Assembly (NCBI RefSeq): GCF_018866305.1
Contig: NZ_CP076456.1
Span: forward strand, 186,001-250,000
Reading direction: 5' to 3'
From: Arthrobacter sunyaminii
Lineage (GTDB): Bacteria; Actinomycetota; Actinomycetes; Actinomycetales; Micrococcaceae
DNA: 64,000 nt
Made by a program: the position numbers and the translations under genes. A model generated the notes under the pieces. That model saw nothing but the letters and a program-made list of their open reading frames with translations. It was not told the DNA's origin and ran no database searches. Below are positions 34,709-48,583 of the stretch, in pieces (positions within the stretch are counted from its first letter, which is position 1; every line of letters begins with the position of its first letter).

Positions 34709-37699
34709 TTACCGGCCGTCGACGCTGCGTTCTTCGATCAATCGGCCGCCCAAGATTCGCTCGATGGCTTTCCTGCCCACCAGCCCGGAATCTTCAAGCC
34801 GGATGTCATCCGCGCTGGGGATGTCTTCCACCAAGTTTACTGTGCTGCGCCCGGCGGAGGGGTTTGCCGAACCGCTGCGCGCGGCAGCTTCATTGAGCAG
34901 TTTTTGATACCGGCTCAGCGGCCGCCCGTCGTTGCCCGGCCCGGGCGCGGCGGTGGGAGGCACCGCAGCGGAAGGGGCGGACCGCTGTGCCTGCGGCTGC
35001 ACGGGCGCGCTTGCGGACGACGACGATGCCTGGGCCGATCCTGCCTGGGCCGGTGCTGCTTGTGCCGCCGTGGACGGGGCGCCCTGGGCTGCCTGTGTTC
35101 CGCCCGCTTGCCGGGCCGGTGACGAACCTGTGCCGGCCCAGTTAGTGGCAGCCCATTCGCTGTCGGACAGATTGCCGGACGAGTACACGTCAACGGGCGG
35201 CTCGGCCTGCTCCCAGGCGTTGCTTTCCGGACCGCCGGCATACGGATCCTCCGGCGGCTCCTGCTGCCAGTCATCCGGCAGCGGGCCGGGTTCGACGGAA
35301 GTGCTTCGGCCGCCGCGGCCCGGGAACCGCGAAGAGGACGAGGACTGCTGTGCTGAACCCTGCTGGGGGCCGGAACCTTGCTGGGGGCTTTGCCCGCGGC
35401 GACGGTTCAGGGCAGCGGCAGCCGCGGGACCGGAAACAACGGCCGAGGAGCCGTGGGCGCGCTGTGGCTGCGCTGACGGTCCTGAGGCGTCGGGACGTGC
35501 CGGCCCGCTGGGCTGTTCTGGGCTGACGGACGGTGCCGAGCTGCTGGGCGGTACCGAGTTGCTGGACGGTACCGAGCTGCTGGACGGTACCGGCATGCTG
35601 GGTGGCGCCGGGCGATCGGAACTGACCTGGGCAGCCGGAGCTGCGGCGCGTGCGGGGGAATTTACGGAAGCCGCCTGTGCCGACGACACAGCCGGAGCCT
35701 GTGCCGAATGGCCGACGGATTGCTGGGACGGAGCCTGGACCTGAGCGGGAGCCGGCGCCGGGGTTAACCGGCTACCTGCTTTTGGGCCCGACTCACCCGC
35801 CGAACTGTCATGCACCACATTGACCTGGCAATCCAATCCAAGGACCTGGCTGACCGCCTTCCGGAGGTTCTCCAGATGGTCCGGGCGGTTGAAGTTTGTG
35901 GCGGCGCCCTGATTACTGAACGCCAGCTGCAGGATTCGCCCGTCGAAGGACTTGGGGCTGGCGTTCTTGCTGACATTGAGCCATGTGGCGCGGCGGATTC
36001 CCGTGAGGGCATCCATGATTTCAGGCCACGCGCGGCGGATCATTTCGATCTGGCCGCCCGAAGCATCACCGGCACCACCCGTCTGCTGCGCGGCAGGGGC
36101 TGGAGTTGCGGGTGCCTGTGCCGCGGAAGGTGCCTGCCGGGGATCCCGTTCTGCAGGTGCAGGTGCAGGTGCAGGAGCGGCCGGACCGGCAGCCGTGGCC
36201 GGAGGCGTTGCACCGTTGCCGGCAAATCCGGACGGGGCGGCCGCCGCGGAGCCTTGGAACGTGTTTGTTGCGCCCTGCGGTTCCGGTGCAGTTGCCCACG
36301 TTCCGCCCCAGTCCAGGGGAGAACTGTCCGCAGCACCTGTTGAACCCGAAGTCTCGGCAGCACTCGAAGCGGCCGCAGCTGCCGGCACGGCATCCGGTCG
36401 GGATTCAGCCGGCGCTGCCGGTGCATCCGCAACCACGGCGGGTGTCTCCGGTGCCGCCGTCGGGCGTGCCGCCGGGATGGATTCCACCGGCGACGACGCA
36501 GCTGCAGCCCGGCCCACGGCCTCGGTGCTGTCCCCGGCGTAGCTCAGGCGCCGTTCAATGCGGTCTACACGTGCGGCGGTGCCGCGTTCGGTCTGGTCCG
36601 AGGCCGGCAGCAGGATGCGTGCACACAGCAGCTCCAGGTGCAGCCGCGGGGACGTGGCGCCGGTCATTTCCGTCAGCGCGGTGTTGGTGATGTCTGCGGC
36701 GCGGGAGAGCTCGGCGCCGCCTAGCTGGGTTGCCTGCGTGCTCATCCGGTTGATCTGATCTTCCGGCATCCCACGCAGCACCGCAGCGGCGCTGTCCGGC
36801 ATGGCGTGGACAATAATCAGGTCGCGGAAGCGTTCCAGCAGGTCCTCGACAAACCGGCGGGGGTCCTGGCCGGTCTGGATGACGCGGTCCACGGCGCGGA
36901 AGACGGTGGCGGCGTCGCCAGCCGCGAAGGCGTCTACGACGTCGTCGAGCAGCGAGATGGGCGTGTAGCCCAGGAGGTTGACGGCCAGCTCGTAGTCCAA
37001 CCCAGATTCTCCGGCGCCGGCCATCAGCTGGTCCAGCACCGAAAGCGAGTCGCGCACGGATCCGCCGCCGGCACGGATCACCAGGGACAGGACGCCGGGG
37101 GCAACCGGAACGTTTTCCTGCTGGCAAAGCTTGTCCAGGTAGGCCAGGAGCGGTTCAGGCGGAACCAGACGGAACGGATAGTGGTGGGTGCGGGACCGGA
37201 TGGTGCCGATCACCTTGTCCGGCTCCGTGGTGGCGAAGATGAACTTGATGTGCTCCGGCGGTTCTTCGACGATCTTCAGCAGCGCATTGAAGCCGGCGGA
37301 CGTGACCATATGGGCCTCGTCGATAATGAAAATCTTGTAGCGGTCGCGGACCGGGGCAAAGGTGGCGCGTTCGCGCAGGTCGCGGGCGTCGTCGACACCG
37401 CCGTGGCTGGCGGCGTCAATCTCGATGACATCGAGGCTGCCGGAGCCGTTGCGGGCCAGCTCGACGCAGCTGTCGCACTTGCCGCAGGGGACCGGCGTCG
37501 GGCCCTCGGCGCAGTTCAGGCAGCGCGCAAGGATGCGTGCGGAAGTGGTTTTGCCGCAGCCTCGGGGGCCGGAGAAGAGATAGGCGTGATTAACGCGGTT
37601 TTTGGAGAGCGCCGCCATCAGCGGTTCAGTGACGTGCTCCTGCCCGATCACATCCGCGAAGCTCTCGGGACGGTAGCGGCGGTAAAGGGCTGTACTCAC
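34709..37699 (-). CDS. dnaX: DNA polymerase III subunit gamma/tau
   Basis: A 996-aa clamp-loader ATPase subunit. It begins with GTG (VSTALYRRYRPESFADVIGQ). Walker A is GPRGCGKTT, the zinc module is CLNCAEGPTPVPCGKCDSC, Walker B IIDEAHM, and SRC-like motif ATTEPDKVIGTIRSR. After residue ~390 there is a long Ala/Pro/Ser/Gln-rich region with short internal repeats (VPSSSSVPSSNSV; AGAGAG), interrupted by a conserved tau-like block (WPEIMDALTGIRRATWLNVS). I see no obvious A-rich frameshift site, so a single product is assumed. Confidence 0.95.
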   Translation of the reverse strand: MSTALYRRYRPESFADVIGQEHVTEPLMAALSKNRVNHAYLFSGPRGCGKTTSARILARCLNCAEGPTPVPCGKCDSCVELARNGSGSLDVIEIDAASHGGVDDARDLRERATFAPVRDRYKIFIIDEAHMVTSAGFNALLKIVEEPPEHIKFIFATTEPDKVIGTIRSRTHHYPFRLVPPEPLLAYLDKLCQQENVPVAPGVLSLVIRAGGGSVRDSLSVLDQLMAGAGESGLDYELAVNLLGYTPISLLDDVVDAFAAGDAATVFRAVDRVIQTGQDPRRFVEDLLERFRDLIIVHAMPDSAAAVLRGMPEDQINRMSTQATQLGGAELSRAADITNTALTEMTGATSPRLHLELLCARILLPASDQTERGTAARVDRIERRLSYAGDSTEAVGRAAAASSPVESIPAARPTAAPETPAVVADAPAAPAESRPDAVPAAAAASSAAETSGSTGAADSSPLDWGGTWATAPEPQGATNTFQGSAAAAPSGFAGNGATPPATAAGPAAPAPAPAPAERDPRQAPSAAQAPATPAPAAQQTGGAGDASGGQIEMIRRAWPEIMDALTGIRRATWLNVSKNASPKSFDGRILQLAFSNQGAATNFNRPDHLENLRKAVSQVLGLDCQVNVVHDSSAGESGPKAGSRLTPAPAPAQVQAPSQQSVGHSAQAPAVSSAQAASVNSPARAAAPAAQVSSDRPAPPSMPVPSSSSVPSSNSVPPSSSAPSVSPEQPSGPARPDASGPSAQPQRAHGSSAVVSGPAAAAALNRRRGQSPQQGSGPQQGSAQQSSSSSRFPGRGGRSTSVEPGPLPDDWQQEPPEDPYAGGPESNAWEQAEPPVDVYSSGNLSDSEWAATNWAGTGSSPARQAGGTQAAQGAPSTAAQAAPAQAGSAQASSSSASAPVQPQAQRSAPSAAVPPTAAPGPGNDGRPLSRYQKLLNEAAARSGSANPSAGRSTVNLVEDIPSADDIRLEDSGLVGRKAIERILGGRLIEERSVDGR

Positions 37700-37783
37700 A
37701 GATAGAACCCTATCGGTTGGCACTGACGGTTTGCATCCCGGCACCTGGGGCGGGGAAAACCTGTTGGTCCTGAAAAAATTAAA

Positions 37784-37870
37784 GACCCCCCATGCACCTG
37801 CCAGAGCCCGCTTACCCTTGCTACCTTCCGGTCCTGGGGGAGTTCACAGGATGACACCACATGAGGGGCC
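37784..37870 (-). ncRNA. ffs: Signal recognition particle RNA (small type)
   Basis: On the minus strand the sequence has the SRP apical motif GGACCGGAAGGTAGCAAGGG with the AAGCGG...CTGGCAGG return strand. The ends form an 11-bp helix (GGCCCCTCATG with CATGGGGGGTC). TTTAATTTTTTC follows as a terminator-like tail. It lies just upstream of dnaX, a common actinobacterial position. Confidence 0.92.
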
Positions 37871-38025
37871 GCGAACCAGTCTACCCGATTTTTTGAGTGC
37901 TTATGCGGCGGCCGGCTCCAGGAGGTTCTGCCTGCCCTTCGGGGCTCTTGTTTGCCCCTGAACGCGACCTGTATTTAGGAGACACGCAGAATATAGGAGA
38001 GCCGCAGAGGAGGCGAATCCGAGGG

Positions 38026-38619
38026 TCAGAGCGGCGTCCGTATGTAGCGGTACATGTCCTTCCACTGCGTCCCCACCTTCTGCCAGGAGGGCAGCAGTGC
38101 ATCCCTTCTGTAGCCGGCCCGTTCCGCCGTACGCCAGGACCCCTCATTCCATGGCTCTATATACAGGTGGATTCGGCGCATGTTCGCCTCCGTCAGGGCC
38201 CACTCCGTCAGCAGGTCCAGTGCGGCACCCGCATAGCCCTGTTTCCGGTGGTCCGGGCCGATCCAATATCCGATGGTGTCCGGGTTGCTGGTCCGGCGGG
38301 AGGATTGCCCCGGCCACAAGCCGATCTGGCCCACGGCAGTATCGGAGGAGGCATCGGCAATGGCGAAGGACCAGCCGGATCCGCTGTGCAGCCGCTGATG
38401 CTGGCGTTCTATGAATGCCAGGGCTTCGGAGAAGCCGGAGGTAGAGGGCACGGAGGTGATGAGGGGAATCAGGGGATCCCGGGACGCCGATTGGATAAGT
38501 TCGACGTCGGCGGCTGTGAAAGCACGCAGCATCACCCGGGTGCCGGCAGTGTGGGAGGGGGACGTGAGGACGGGGAGTTCGAGCGGAATGCTCAGCGCCC
38601 GCTTATGGGACGACGGCAT
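38026..38619 (-). CDS. GNAT family N-acetyltransferase (RimJ/RimL-like)
   Basis: A 197-aa acetyltransferase: GTRVMLRAFTAADVELIQSA, IADASSDTAVGQIGLWPG, GYWIGPDHRKQGYAGAALDLLTEWAL, and IEPWNEGSWRTAERAGYRRDALL. The fold and the acetyl-CoA loop (RKQGYAG) are clear. The substrate is unknown. A strong AGGAGGG site precedes the ATG. Confidence 0.87.
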   Translation of the reverse strand: MPSSHKRALSIPLELPVLTSPSHTAGTRVMLRAFTAADVELIQSASRDPLIPLITSVPSTSGFSEALAFIERQHQRLHSGSGWSFAIADASSDTAVGQIGLWPGQSSRRTSNPDTIGYWIGPDHRKQGYAGAALDLLTEWALTEANMRRIHLYIEPWNEGSWRTAERAGYRRDALLPSWQKVGTQWKDMYRYIRTPL

Positions 38620-38691
38620 GGCACTCCCTCCTATTGCTCCTCGGCCCAGGAAGCCGTTGCGGGGACAACTTCCTGTCCCCTTATCCTTAGC

Positions 38692-38739
38692 TGCACTGTG
38701 TACCCATGCACTGTGTACCCAATCTGCACTATGTCCCTA
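38692..38739. repeat. 15-bp tandem repeat upstream of the rrn operon
   Basis: TGCACTGTGTACCCA occurs twice back to back (38692-38706, 38707-38721), with a third diverged copy TGCACTATGTCCCTA at 38725-38739. It lies 72 bp upstream of the acetyltransferase start and about 130 bp before the rrn promoter candidate. Confidence 0.85.
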
Positions 38740-38867
38740 TCTATAGCGTGTCCGCTACCTATCCTGCAGGGCTCCGGCGTCAGCCGGATCTTTCGGACTC
38801 TTCCCACGCGCTCCGGCATCCGTTTGGGACGGGAGCGGAGGAGGCTTGGGGACGGTTTGAGGCCGAT

Positions 38868-38896
38868 TTGCGGGTGGGTCAAAACCTGTGTAAAGT
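38868..38896 (+). promoter_or_regulatory. Candidate rrn promoter
   Basis: TTGCGG (38868-38873), 17-bp spacer, TAAAGT (38891-38896), followed by CTTCTAAGTCGCCG. The position is about 445 bp upstream of 16S. Spacing is ideal. The assignment is from pattern only. Confidence 0.55.
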
Positions 38897-39165
38897 CTTC
38901 TAAGTCGCCGCGGCCGGGAGTTGGAAAACATCCCGAGCATGGCGGCCAAACCCCACCAAAAACATCCTGGTGATCCTTCCTGCGCCTTACGGCCCGGGAG
39001 CGGAAAGCCGGGGCTTTTGCGCGGGCTCAGCCGGACAAAATGAAGCACACTTCGGGAATTGCCCCGAATTGCCAAATAGGGTCCGGATGAAATAGAATAA
39101 AGAAACACTGCAGCGAAGAGAAAAGAAAAACATTCTTTGTTTTTCCGAGTATTTCGGATGCATCT

Positions 39166-39192
39166 GTTGTTTGAGAACTCAATAGTGTGCCA
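39166..39192 (+). promoter_or_regulatory. rrn leader boxA-like element and pre-16S stem (5' arm)
   Basis: TGTTTGAGAACTCAATAGTG is the actinobacterial boxA-like antitermination motif. Its 3' part CTCAATAGTGTGCCA (39178-39192) can pair over 15 bp, two of them wobble pairs, with TGGCACACTGTTGGG in the 16S-23S spacer (41085-41099), forming the pre-16S RNase III-type stem. A similar TTGTTTGAGAACT occurs before 23S. Confidence 0.75.
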
Positions 39193-39340
39193 AGTTTATT
39201 GATACCAATTATTTTAATTGGTTGAACTGGTTGTTTCCGCCCACCCCGTGGGTTGGGAGCAGCTTTTTTAGCTGGTTTCGAATTTAGTGCAGGACTGTGC
39301 AGCCAATTTTCCTTGGCTCCGGTCTTGTGTCTGTAACACA

Positions 39341-44533
<5,193 letters not shown>

Positions 44534-44831
44534 CACCCACAGTCTGGGCAGGAAACGACTTCAAACGTTCCCGCCAAAGAAGGATTGTGTTGATCATGCT
44601 GCTTGCGTCCACTATGTGGTTCCCGGATAACAAACCCGTGTGTGGTTTGTCACCGTGGAACGAACCGCTGATTGTCCTTTCGGGGATGGTTGGGTGGTTT
44701 AGAATAAAAGAGAAGTGTTCATTCTTACGCGTGGATACTTTATCATGACAGGCACGGTTGAACGTGTTTGGTTGTGACCCATTGTTTTCCCCTCCACCAG
44801 GAGCAGTTTGGCCGGTGGTGCGGGTGGTAGG

Positions 44832-44950
44832 GTTACGGCGGTCATAGCGTGGGGGAAACGCCCGGTCCCATTCCGAACCCGGAAGCTAAGACCCACTGCG
44901 CCGATGGTACTGCATCCGGGAGGGTGTGGGAGAGTAGGTCACCGCCGGAC
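44832..44950 (+). rRNA. 5S ribosomal RNA
   Basis: About 119 nt from GTTACGGCGGTCATAGCG to CACCGCCGGAC. It has the conserved CCCATTCCGAACCCGGAAGC loop and terminal helix. About 300 bp after 23S, same operon. Confidence 0.96.
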
Positions 44951-44968
44951 AATATTTCGGTAGAGAGA

Positions 44969-45002
44969 GTAAGGCCCCGCCATCGGCGGGGCCTTACTTG
45001 TT
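44969..45002 (+). terminator. rrn operon terminator
   Basis: Perfect 13-bp stem GTAAGGCCCCGCC / GGCGGGGCCTTAC with a 3-nt loop, followed by TTGTTT. It lies 18 bp after 5S. Confidence 0.92.
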
Positions 45003-45079
45003 TAACCAACAACCAGTCAGCTGGACCTCCGGCGGGCCCCTGGGGTGACGCAGTGGGTGCAATCCGCCACACTGGCTGT

Positions 45080-45733
45080 GTGTCCATCAAGAGCATGAAC
45101 GAAGCGTTCGCCCAGCGGGTTAATTCCGGTGCGGACGTAGAGCGCACCGCTTTCTTCAGTGATGCAGTGTTTGCCATTGCCATGACCCTGCTGGCCGTGG
45201 ATATCAAGGTTCCGCGGGTGGCCGGCGATGAGCTGGGCCGGGCCGTCGTCGAGCAGGGTCCGGAATTTGCCGCCTACCTGCTGTCCTTCGTGGTGACTGC
45301 AGCGTACTGGCTCAGTCATCACCGGCTTTTCCGGCTGTTGTCCGGCTATACAGTCGTCCTGCAGCGCCTCAACCTGGGGCTGCTCCTGATGGTTGGGCTT
45401 ATCGGCTATGCCGCTGACATGATGGCCTTCTACAGCGATCAGGTGCTGGGTGTGGTGATTTACGCGACGATCCTCGGGCTGATCGGGGTGGCCAACACTA
45501 CGCTGTGGGTCTATGCCGGGCGCCGCGGATTGTTTCAGGACGACATTGACCCCCAGCTTCTGGCCTACGCGCAGCGCCGCGTCGCGGTGACGCCTGCGGT
45601 CTTCCTGCTTTCCATACCGATTGCCTTTATTAGCCCCACTGCGGCCGCCTTGTCGTGGGCCGCCATCGTCGTCGGCAATCTGGTATTCCGGTTCCTGGGG
45701 AGACGGGCCGCAGCGGCGGATGTGAAGCCTTGA
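45080..45733 (+). CDS. TMEM175/DUF1211 family membrane protein (putative K+ channel)
   Basis: About 217 aa with six hydrophobic segments. The family signature (R)xxxFSD is present as RTAFFSDAVFAIAMTLLAVD at the first helix. Bacterial TMEM175 proteins are tetrameric K+ channels with a single 6-TM repeat, which fits the length. The start is unsure: GTG at 45080 or ATG at 45095; neither has a strong ribosome-binding site. Confidence 0.85.
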   Translation: MSIKSMNEAFAQRVNSGADVERTAFFSDAVFAIAMTLLAVDIKVPRVAGDELGRAVVEQGPEFAAYLLSFVVTAAYWLSHHRLFRLLSGYTVVLQRLNLGLLLMVGLIGYAADMMAFYSDQVLGVVIYATILGLIGVANTTLWVYAGRRGLFQDDIDPQLLAYAQRRVAVTPAVFLLSIPIAFISPTAAALSWAAIVVGNLVFRFLGRRAAAADVKP

Positions 45734-45800
45734 TCCCCCGATTCGTTGGTTTGGCCCTTTGTCGGGTAGTCTTATATCTGCTTCTTCGGGAGCAAAGCCT

Positions 45801-45888
45801 GGAGGATTCGCCTAGCGGCCTATGGCGCACGCCTGGAACGCGTGTTGGGTTAACGCCCTCGGGGGTTCAAATCCCCCATCCTCCGCCA
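45801..45888 (+). tRNA. tRNA-Ser (GGA anticodon)
   Basis: Type II tRNA: acceptor GGAGGAT pairs with ATCCTCC, discriminator G, encoded CCA. Anticodon stem CACGC/GCGTG encloses CTGGAAC with anticodon GGA. A long variable arm (TTGGGTTAACGCCCTC) and the TTCAAAT T-loop are present. Reads UCC/UCU codons. Confidence 0.95.
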
Positions 45889-45890
45889 AT

Positions 45891-45927
45891 AAGAAACACC
45901 CCGGTCCCTTGGACCGGGGTGTTTCTT
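45891..45927 (+). terminator. Terminator after tRNA-Ser
   Basis: Perfect 17-bp inverted repeat AAGAAACACCCCGGTCC with its complement, CTT loop, and A/T-rich flanks on both sides, so it may act bidirectionally and also end the convergent DsbA-like gene. Confidence 0.92.
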
Positions 45928-45988
45928 TGTCTGGACGGCGTTCGCGCCGGTCCAGCCGGGCGTGCGGGTCGCCTAGCAGGCGCAAGTA

Positions 45989-46678
45989 CTATTTGCCGAG
46001 TGCGTTATCCAGAGGCTTCTGGATTTCGCTGTAGGCACCGGTTTCCAGCTGTACGGCCGTTCCGTCGAGATACAGCGTGGGAGTGCCGGGTACCTCAAGG
46101 TCCTGGGCATCCTGCAGATCCCGGGCCACGCGCTCCTTGATGGCGTCGGAGGAGTAGTCGGACTGGAACTGCTCGATGTCCAGCCCCAGCTCCTCGGCGT
46201 AGCCGGTGAAGATTTCATCCGTGTTGGATTCGTTCTTCCAGTCTTCCTGGTGCTCGAAGACTTTGGCGGCCATGGCCTCCAACTTGCCCTGCTCCGCAGC
46301 GGCTTCGACTGCGCGGGCGGACGCCTCGGCGTTCTTGTGCTTGGGGAGCGGGTAGTTCCGGACAAGGATGCGGACCTCGTCTCCGTAGTCGGCCTTGGCC
46401 TGCTGGATCATGGGGTCCATCATGGCGCAGTAAGGGCACTGGTAGTCGGTGAAGAGCACCAGGGTGGCCTGCGGGTCCGCCGGATTGGTGATGGCCCGGG
46501 CGTCCGTGGGAACCAGCTGGTCCATCTGGTCCGCCGGTACGGTGACTTCCGGGGAGGGGGAAGCAGAGGCGCTGACCGAGGTATCGGGGGAGGAAGACTC
46601 TCCGGAGGTTCCGCAGGACACGACGCCGCCGCTTACCAGCAGGCCGGCGATGATCAGTGACGGTACAGCTTTGTGCAT
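45989..46678 (-). CDS. DsbA-like thioredoxin-fold lipoprotein
   Basis: A 229-aa exported protein. The signal peptide ends in a lipobox-like VVSCG, followed by a Ser/Pro linker and a DsbA/thioredoxin domain with FTDYQCPYCAMM: the CPYC redox site. A cis-Pro loop VPGTPTLYLDG is present near the C-terminus. It likely oxidises or isomerises thiols in exported proteins. Confidence 0.9.
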   Translation of the reverse strand: MHKAVPSLIIAGLLVSGGVVSCGTSGESSSPDTSVSASASPSPEVTVPADQMDQLVPTDARAITNPADPQATLVLFTDYQCPYCAMMDPMIQQAKADYGDEVRILVRNYPLPKHKNAEASARAVEAAAEQGKLEAMAAKVFEHQEDWKNESNTDEIFTGYAEELGLDIEQFQSDYSSDAIKERVARDLQDAQDLEVPGTPTLYLDGTAVQLETGAYSEIQKPLDNALGK

Positions 46679-46864
46679 AGTTCCTTTCCTGCATGGGGAG
46701 CGCGCGCCGATGCGCGCCGGATACGGGTTGGGAGTTGCTGTCCTTTAAATGGTTCCACCGGGGCCGGGGGGATTGGAAGGGGGCTTTCCGCCCGGTTCCT
46801 GTGATCTTGATCAGCTTGGCCTGTGGCTCACAGGACGGTGCCGGTGACCCCGGGGCGACGCCGG

Positions 46865-47446
46865 TTACCGTGGCTCGATGCTGATACGCATGACGGTCTT
46901 GCGCTTGCCGATGTGCCGCTCGAAGGTGAATCCGGCCTTCTCGAACATGGCCCTCGTGCCGTTGTGGAGGAACGAGGATGAGGTTCTCTTGTCTGGGACG
47001 AGTTCGTTGGGGAACGAGACCACCTCGCCGCCGCCGGCCCGGGCGATCAGCTCAAGCGCACCGTCCAGTGCCTCCCGCGCCACCCCGGAGCGCCGGTGGT
47101 CCCGGTCGACGAAAAAGCACGTGATGCGCCACGGCGCCGGTCTCGTTTCGCCCGCGTCATACTGCTTGCGGTGGTAGATCCCCGGCAGCTCGTCCGGACT
47201 GCCGTACTGGCACCAGGCAATCGCCGCGTCGCCGTCGAACACGAGTGCCGCGTGAGCTGCACCTTCGGCTACGAGCCGCTGCTTGAAGGTGGGCCTGTCG
47301 TACTCGTCTTTGACGGTGTCCTGTGTGTCGCCGTGGAAATACGAGCAGTAACACCCGACCCACACTCCGTTGTGCTTCTGCGCGAGGGTCAGCCACGCTG
47401 GATAGGTCTCCGGGGTGAGTGGTTTGATGACGTGTGCCTGTGCCAT
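46865..47446 (-). CDS. GNAT family N-acetyltransferase
   Basis: A 193-aa protein. HNGVWVGCYCSYFHGD near the N-terminus and AWCQYGSPDELPGIYHRK mark a specific GNAT subgroup; the acetyl-CoA loop is FVDRDHRRSGVAREALDGAL, and NGTRAMFEKAGFTFERHIGKRK closes the fold. The substrate is unknown. The start at 47446 has GGAGG upstream; the longer ORF start at 47503 lacks one. Confidence 0.82.
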   Translation of the reverse strand: MAQAHVIKPLTPETYPAWLTLAQKHNGVWVGCYCSYFHGDTQDTVKDEYDRPTFKQRLVAEGAAHAALVFDGDAAIAWCQYGSPDELPGIYHRKQYDAGETRPAPWRITCFFVDRDHRRSGVAREALDGALELIARAGGGEVVSFPNELVPDKRTSSSFLHNGTRAMFEKAGFTFERHIGKRKTVMRISIEPR

Positions 47447-47578
47447 GCCCGCCTCCAGGATTGCCGCGGGATCACGCCACCCGCGTGTGTGCGAACAGTA
47501 CATCCGATGCGGGGCCGGCCTTCAAGACGAAATCGGCCGGTGCGGCACTATTTCGAGTCCTGACTGGCTTCCCGCCGC

Positions 47579-48487
47579 TCAGTCCTGCTGCTGGGACAAG
47601 CGGGCAAGTCGCTCGCGGGCTGAGCGTTCGGACGGGCCCATGTTTCCGAGCCCGAACTGGATGACGCGCAGCACCAGTCTCACCGGGCCGTGCACCGGCA
47701 GCTTGATTGGCCCCAGACAAGGTTCGCGGAGGCCGAGCAGTTCGCGGTGCCGCGGTTCCAGGGAGGCGACGGCGCCGGCGAACAGGACCCGGTAGCCGAT
47801 GAGCTGGTTCTTCGGCAGGGGAGGGTGGCGCAGGAAGCGCACCACTTCCTGCACCGTGGCGCTGGAGCGCAGCTCGGGATCGAAGGCGGCCATCTGCTTC
47901 CGCAGCCCGGCCAGGTCCCGGGGCGGGCTGTCGATGCGCATCAGTTCACCGGCGGTGGCCCACTCGGCCACGTAGGCATCCGGGCCACCGGGTATGGACC
48001 CGCCAAACTCCATGTGAGAGGTCAGGAACGCATCGGTAAAGGCGAGGTGGACCCAGCGGGCCAGCTCGGGATCGTTCGCCGAATAGGGCCGTTCGACGCC
48101 GGCGGCATCCTCGTAGGTGCCCCGAACCCGTTCATGCAGCCGCAGCACCCAGTTTGATGCGCCGCGTGCCGCCGTCGTATCCCCGTAGGTGACGGTGAAG
48201 ATCCAGCGGATGGTGCCCGCGAGCCGGCCGAGCGGATCTTCCTTGTAGTTGGAATAATCGCGCACGCCGGCCATCGCGCCGGGGTGCAGCGCCTGCAGGA
48301 GCAGGGCACGGATGCCGGCGACGATCGTCGTCATGGACCCGTGGACCGCCCACACTGCGGAGTCCGGTCCGTAATAGCCGCGGTCAGTGCCGTTGGCGAG
48401 TTCCAGTTCCCATTCCGGGATGGTCTCGGCATTGTTGCTGAAGGTGCCGACCAGCTGCCGGCGCCAGGAAGAAAGAAGCGTGCCCAT
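47579..48487 (-). CDS. MpaB/DUF2236 family oxygenase-like protein
   Basis: A 302-aa protein of the latex-clearing-protein-related MpaB/DUF2236 family: SAVWAVHGSMTTIVAGIRALLLQALHPGAMAGV, the DYSNYKEDPLGRLAGTIRWIFTVTYGD segment, LHERVRGTYEDAAG, and WVHLAFTDAFLTSH. The conserved histidines (HP, LH, WVH) fit a b-type haem or metal site. The reaction is unknown. It sits immediately downstream of jetC, where jetD would be expected. Confidence 0.82.
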   Translation of the reverse strand: MGTLLSSWRRQLVGTFSNNAETIPEWELELANGTDRGYYGPDSAVWAVHGSMTTIVAGIRALLLQALHPGAMAGVRDYSNYKEDPLGRLAGTIRWIFTVTYGDTTAARGASNWVLRLHERVRGTYEDAAGVERPYSANDPELARWVHLAFTDAFLTSHMEFGGSIPGGPDAYVAEWATAGELMRIDSPPRDLAGLRKQMAAFDPELRSSATVQEVVRFLRHPPLPKNQLIGYRVLFAGAVASLEPRHRELLGLREPCLGPIKLPVHGPVRLVLRVIQFGLGNMGPSERSARERLARLSQQQD

Positions 48488-48512
48488 CGTCCCAGTATGG
48501 CCCCGGCGGCTG

Positions 48513-48538
48513 GGAGGTGCCCGGCAAGGGGCACCTCT
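48513..48538 (-). terminator. Terminator hairpin after the jet operon
   Basis: GAGGTGCC (48514-48521) pairs exactly with GGCACCTC (48530-48537). It lies about 45 bp after the jetC stop, so the operon ends here before the MpaB gene. Confidence 0.65.
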
Positions 48539-48583
48539 CCGGATCAGAGGACCCCGGCCAACCGAACCCGGGACCCCCAGGAC

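Noticed and set aside
34709..37699. Programmed frameshift in dnaX
   Set aside because: No A-rich slippery sequence with a following hairpin seen near the end of the conserved ATPase part.
38692..38739. CRISPR array
   Set aside because: The repeats are contiguous, 15 bp, only three copies, with no spacers and no cas genes.
47579..48487. A diverged jetD in the position after jetC
   Set aside because: The protein has clear MpaB/DUF2236 motifs and conserved histidines, and a terminator separates it from jetC.
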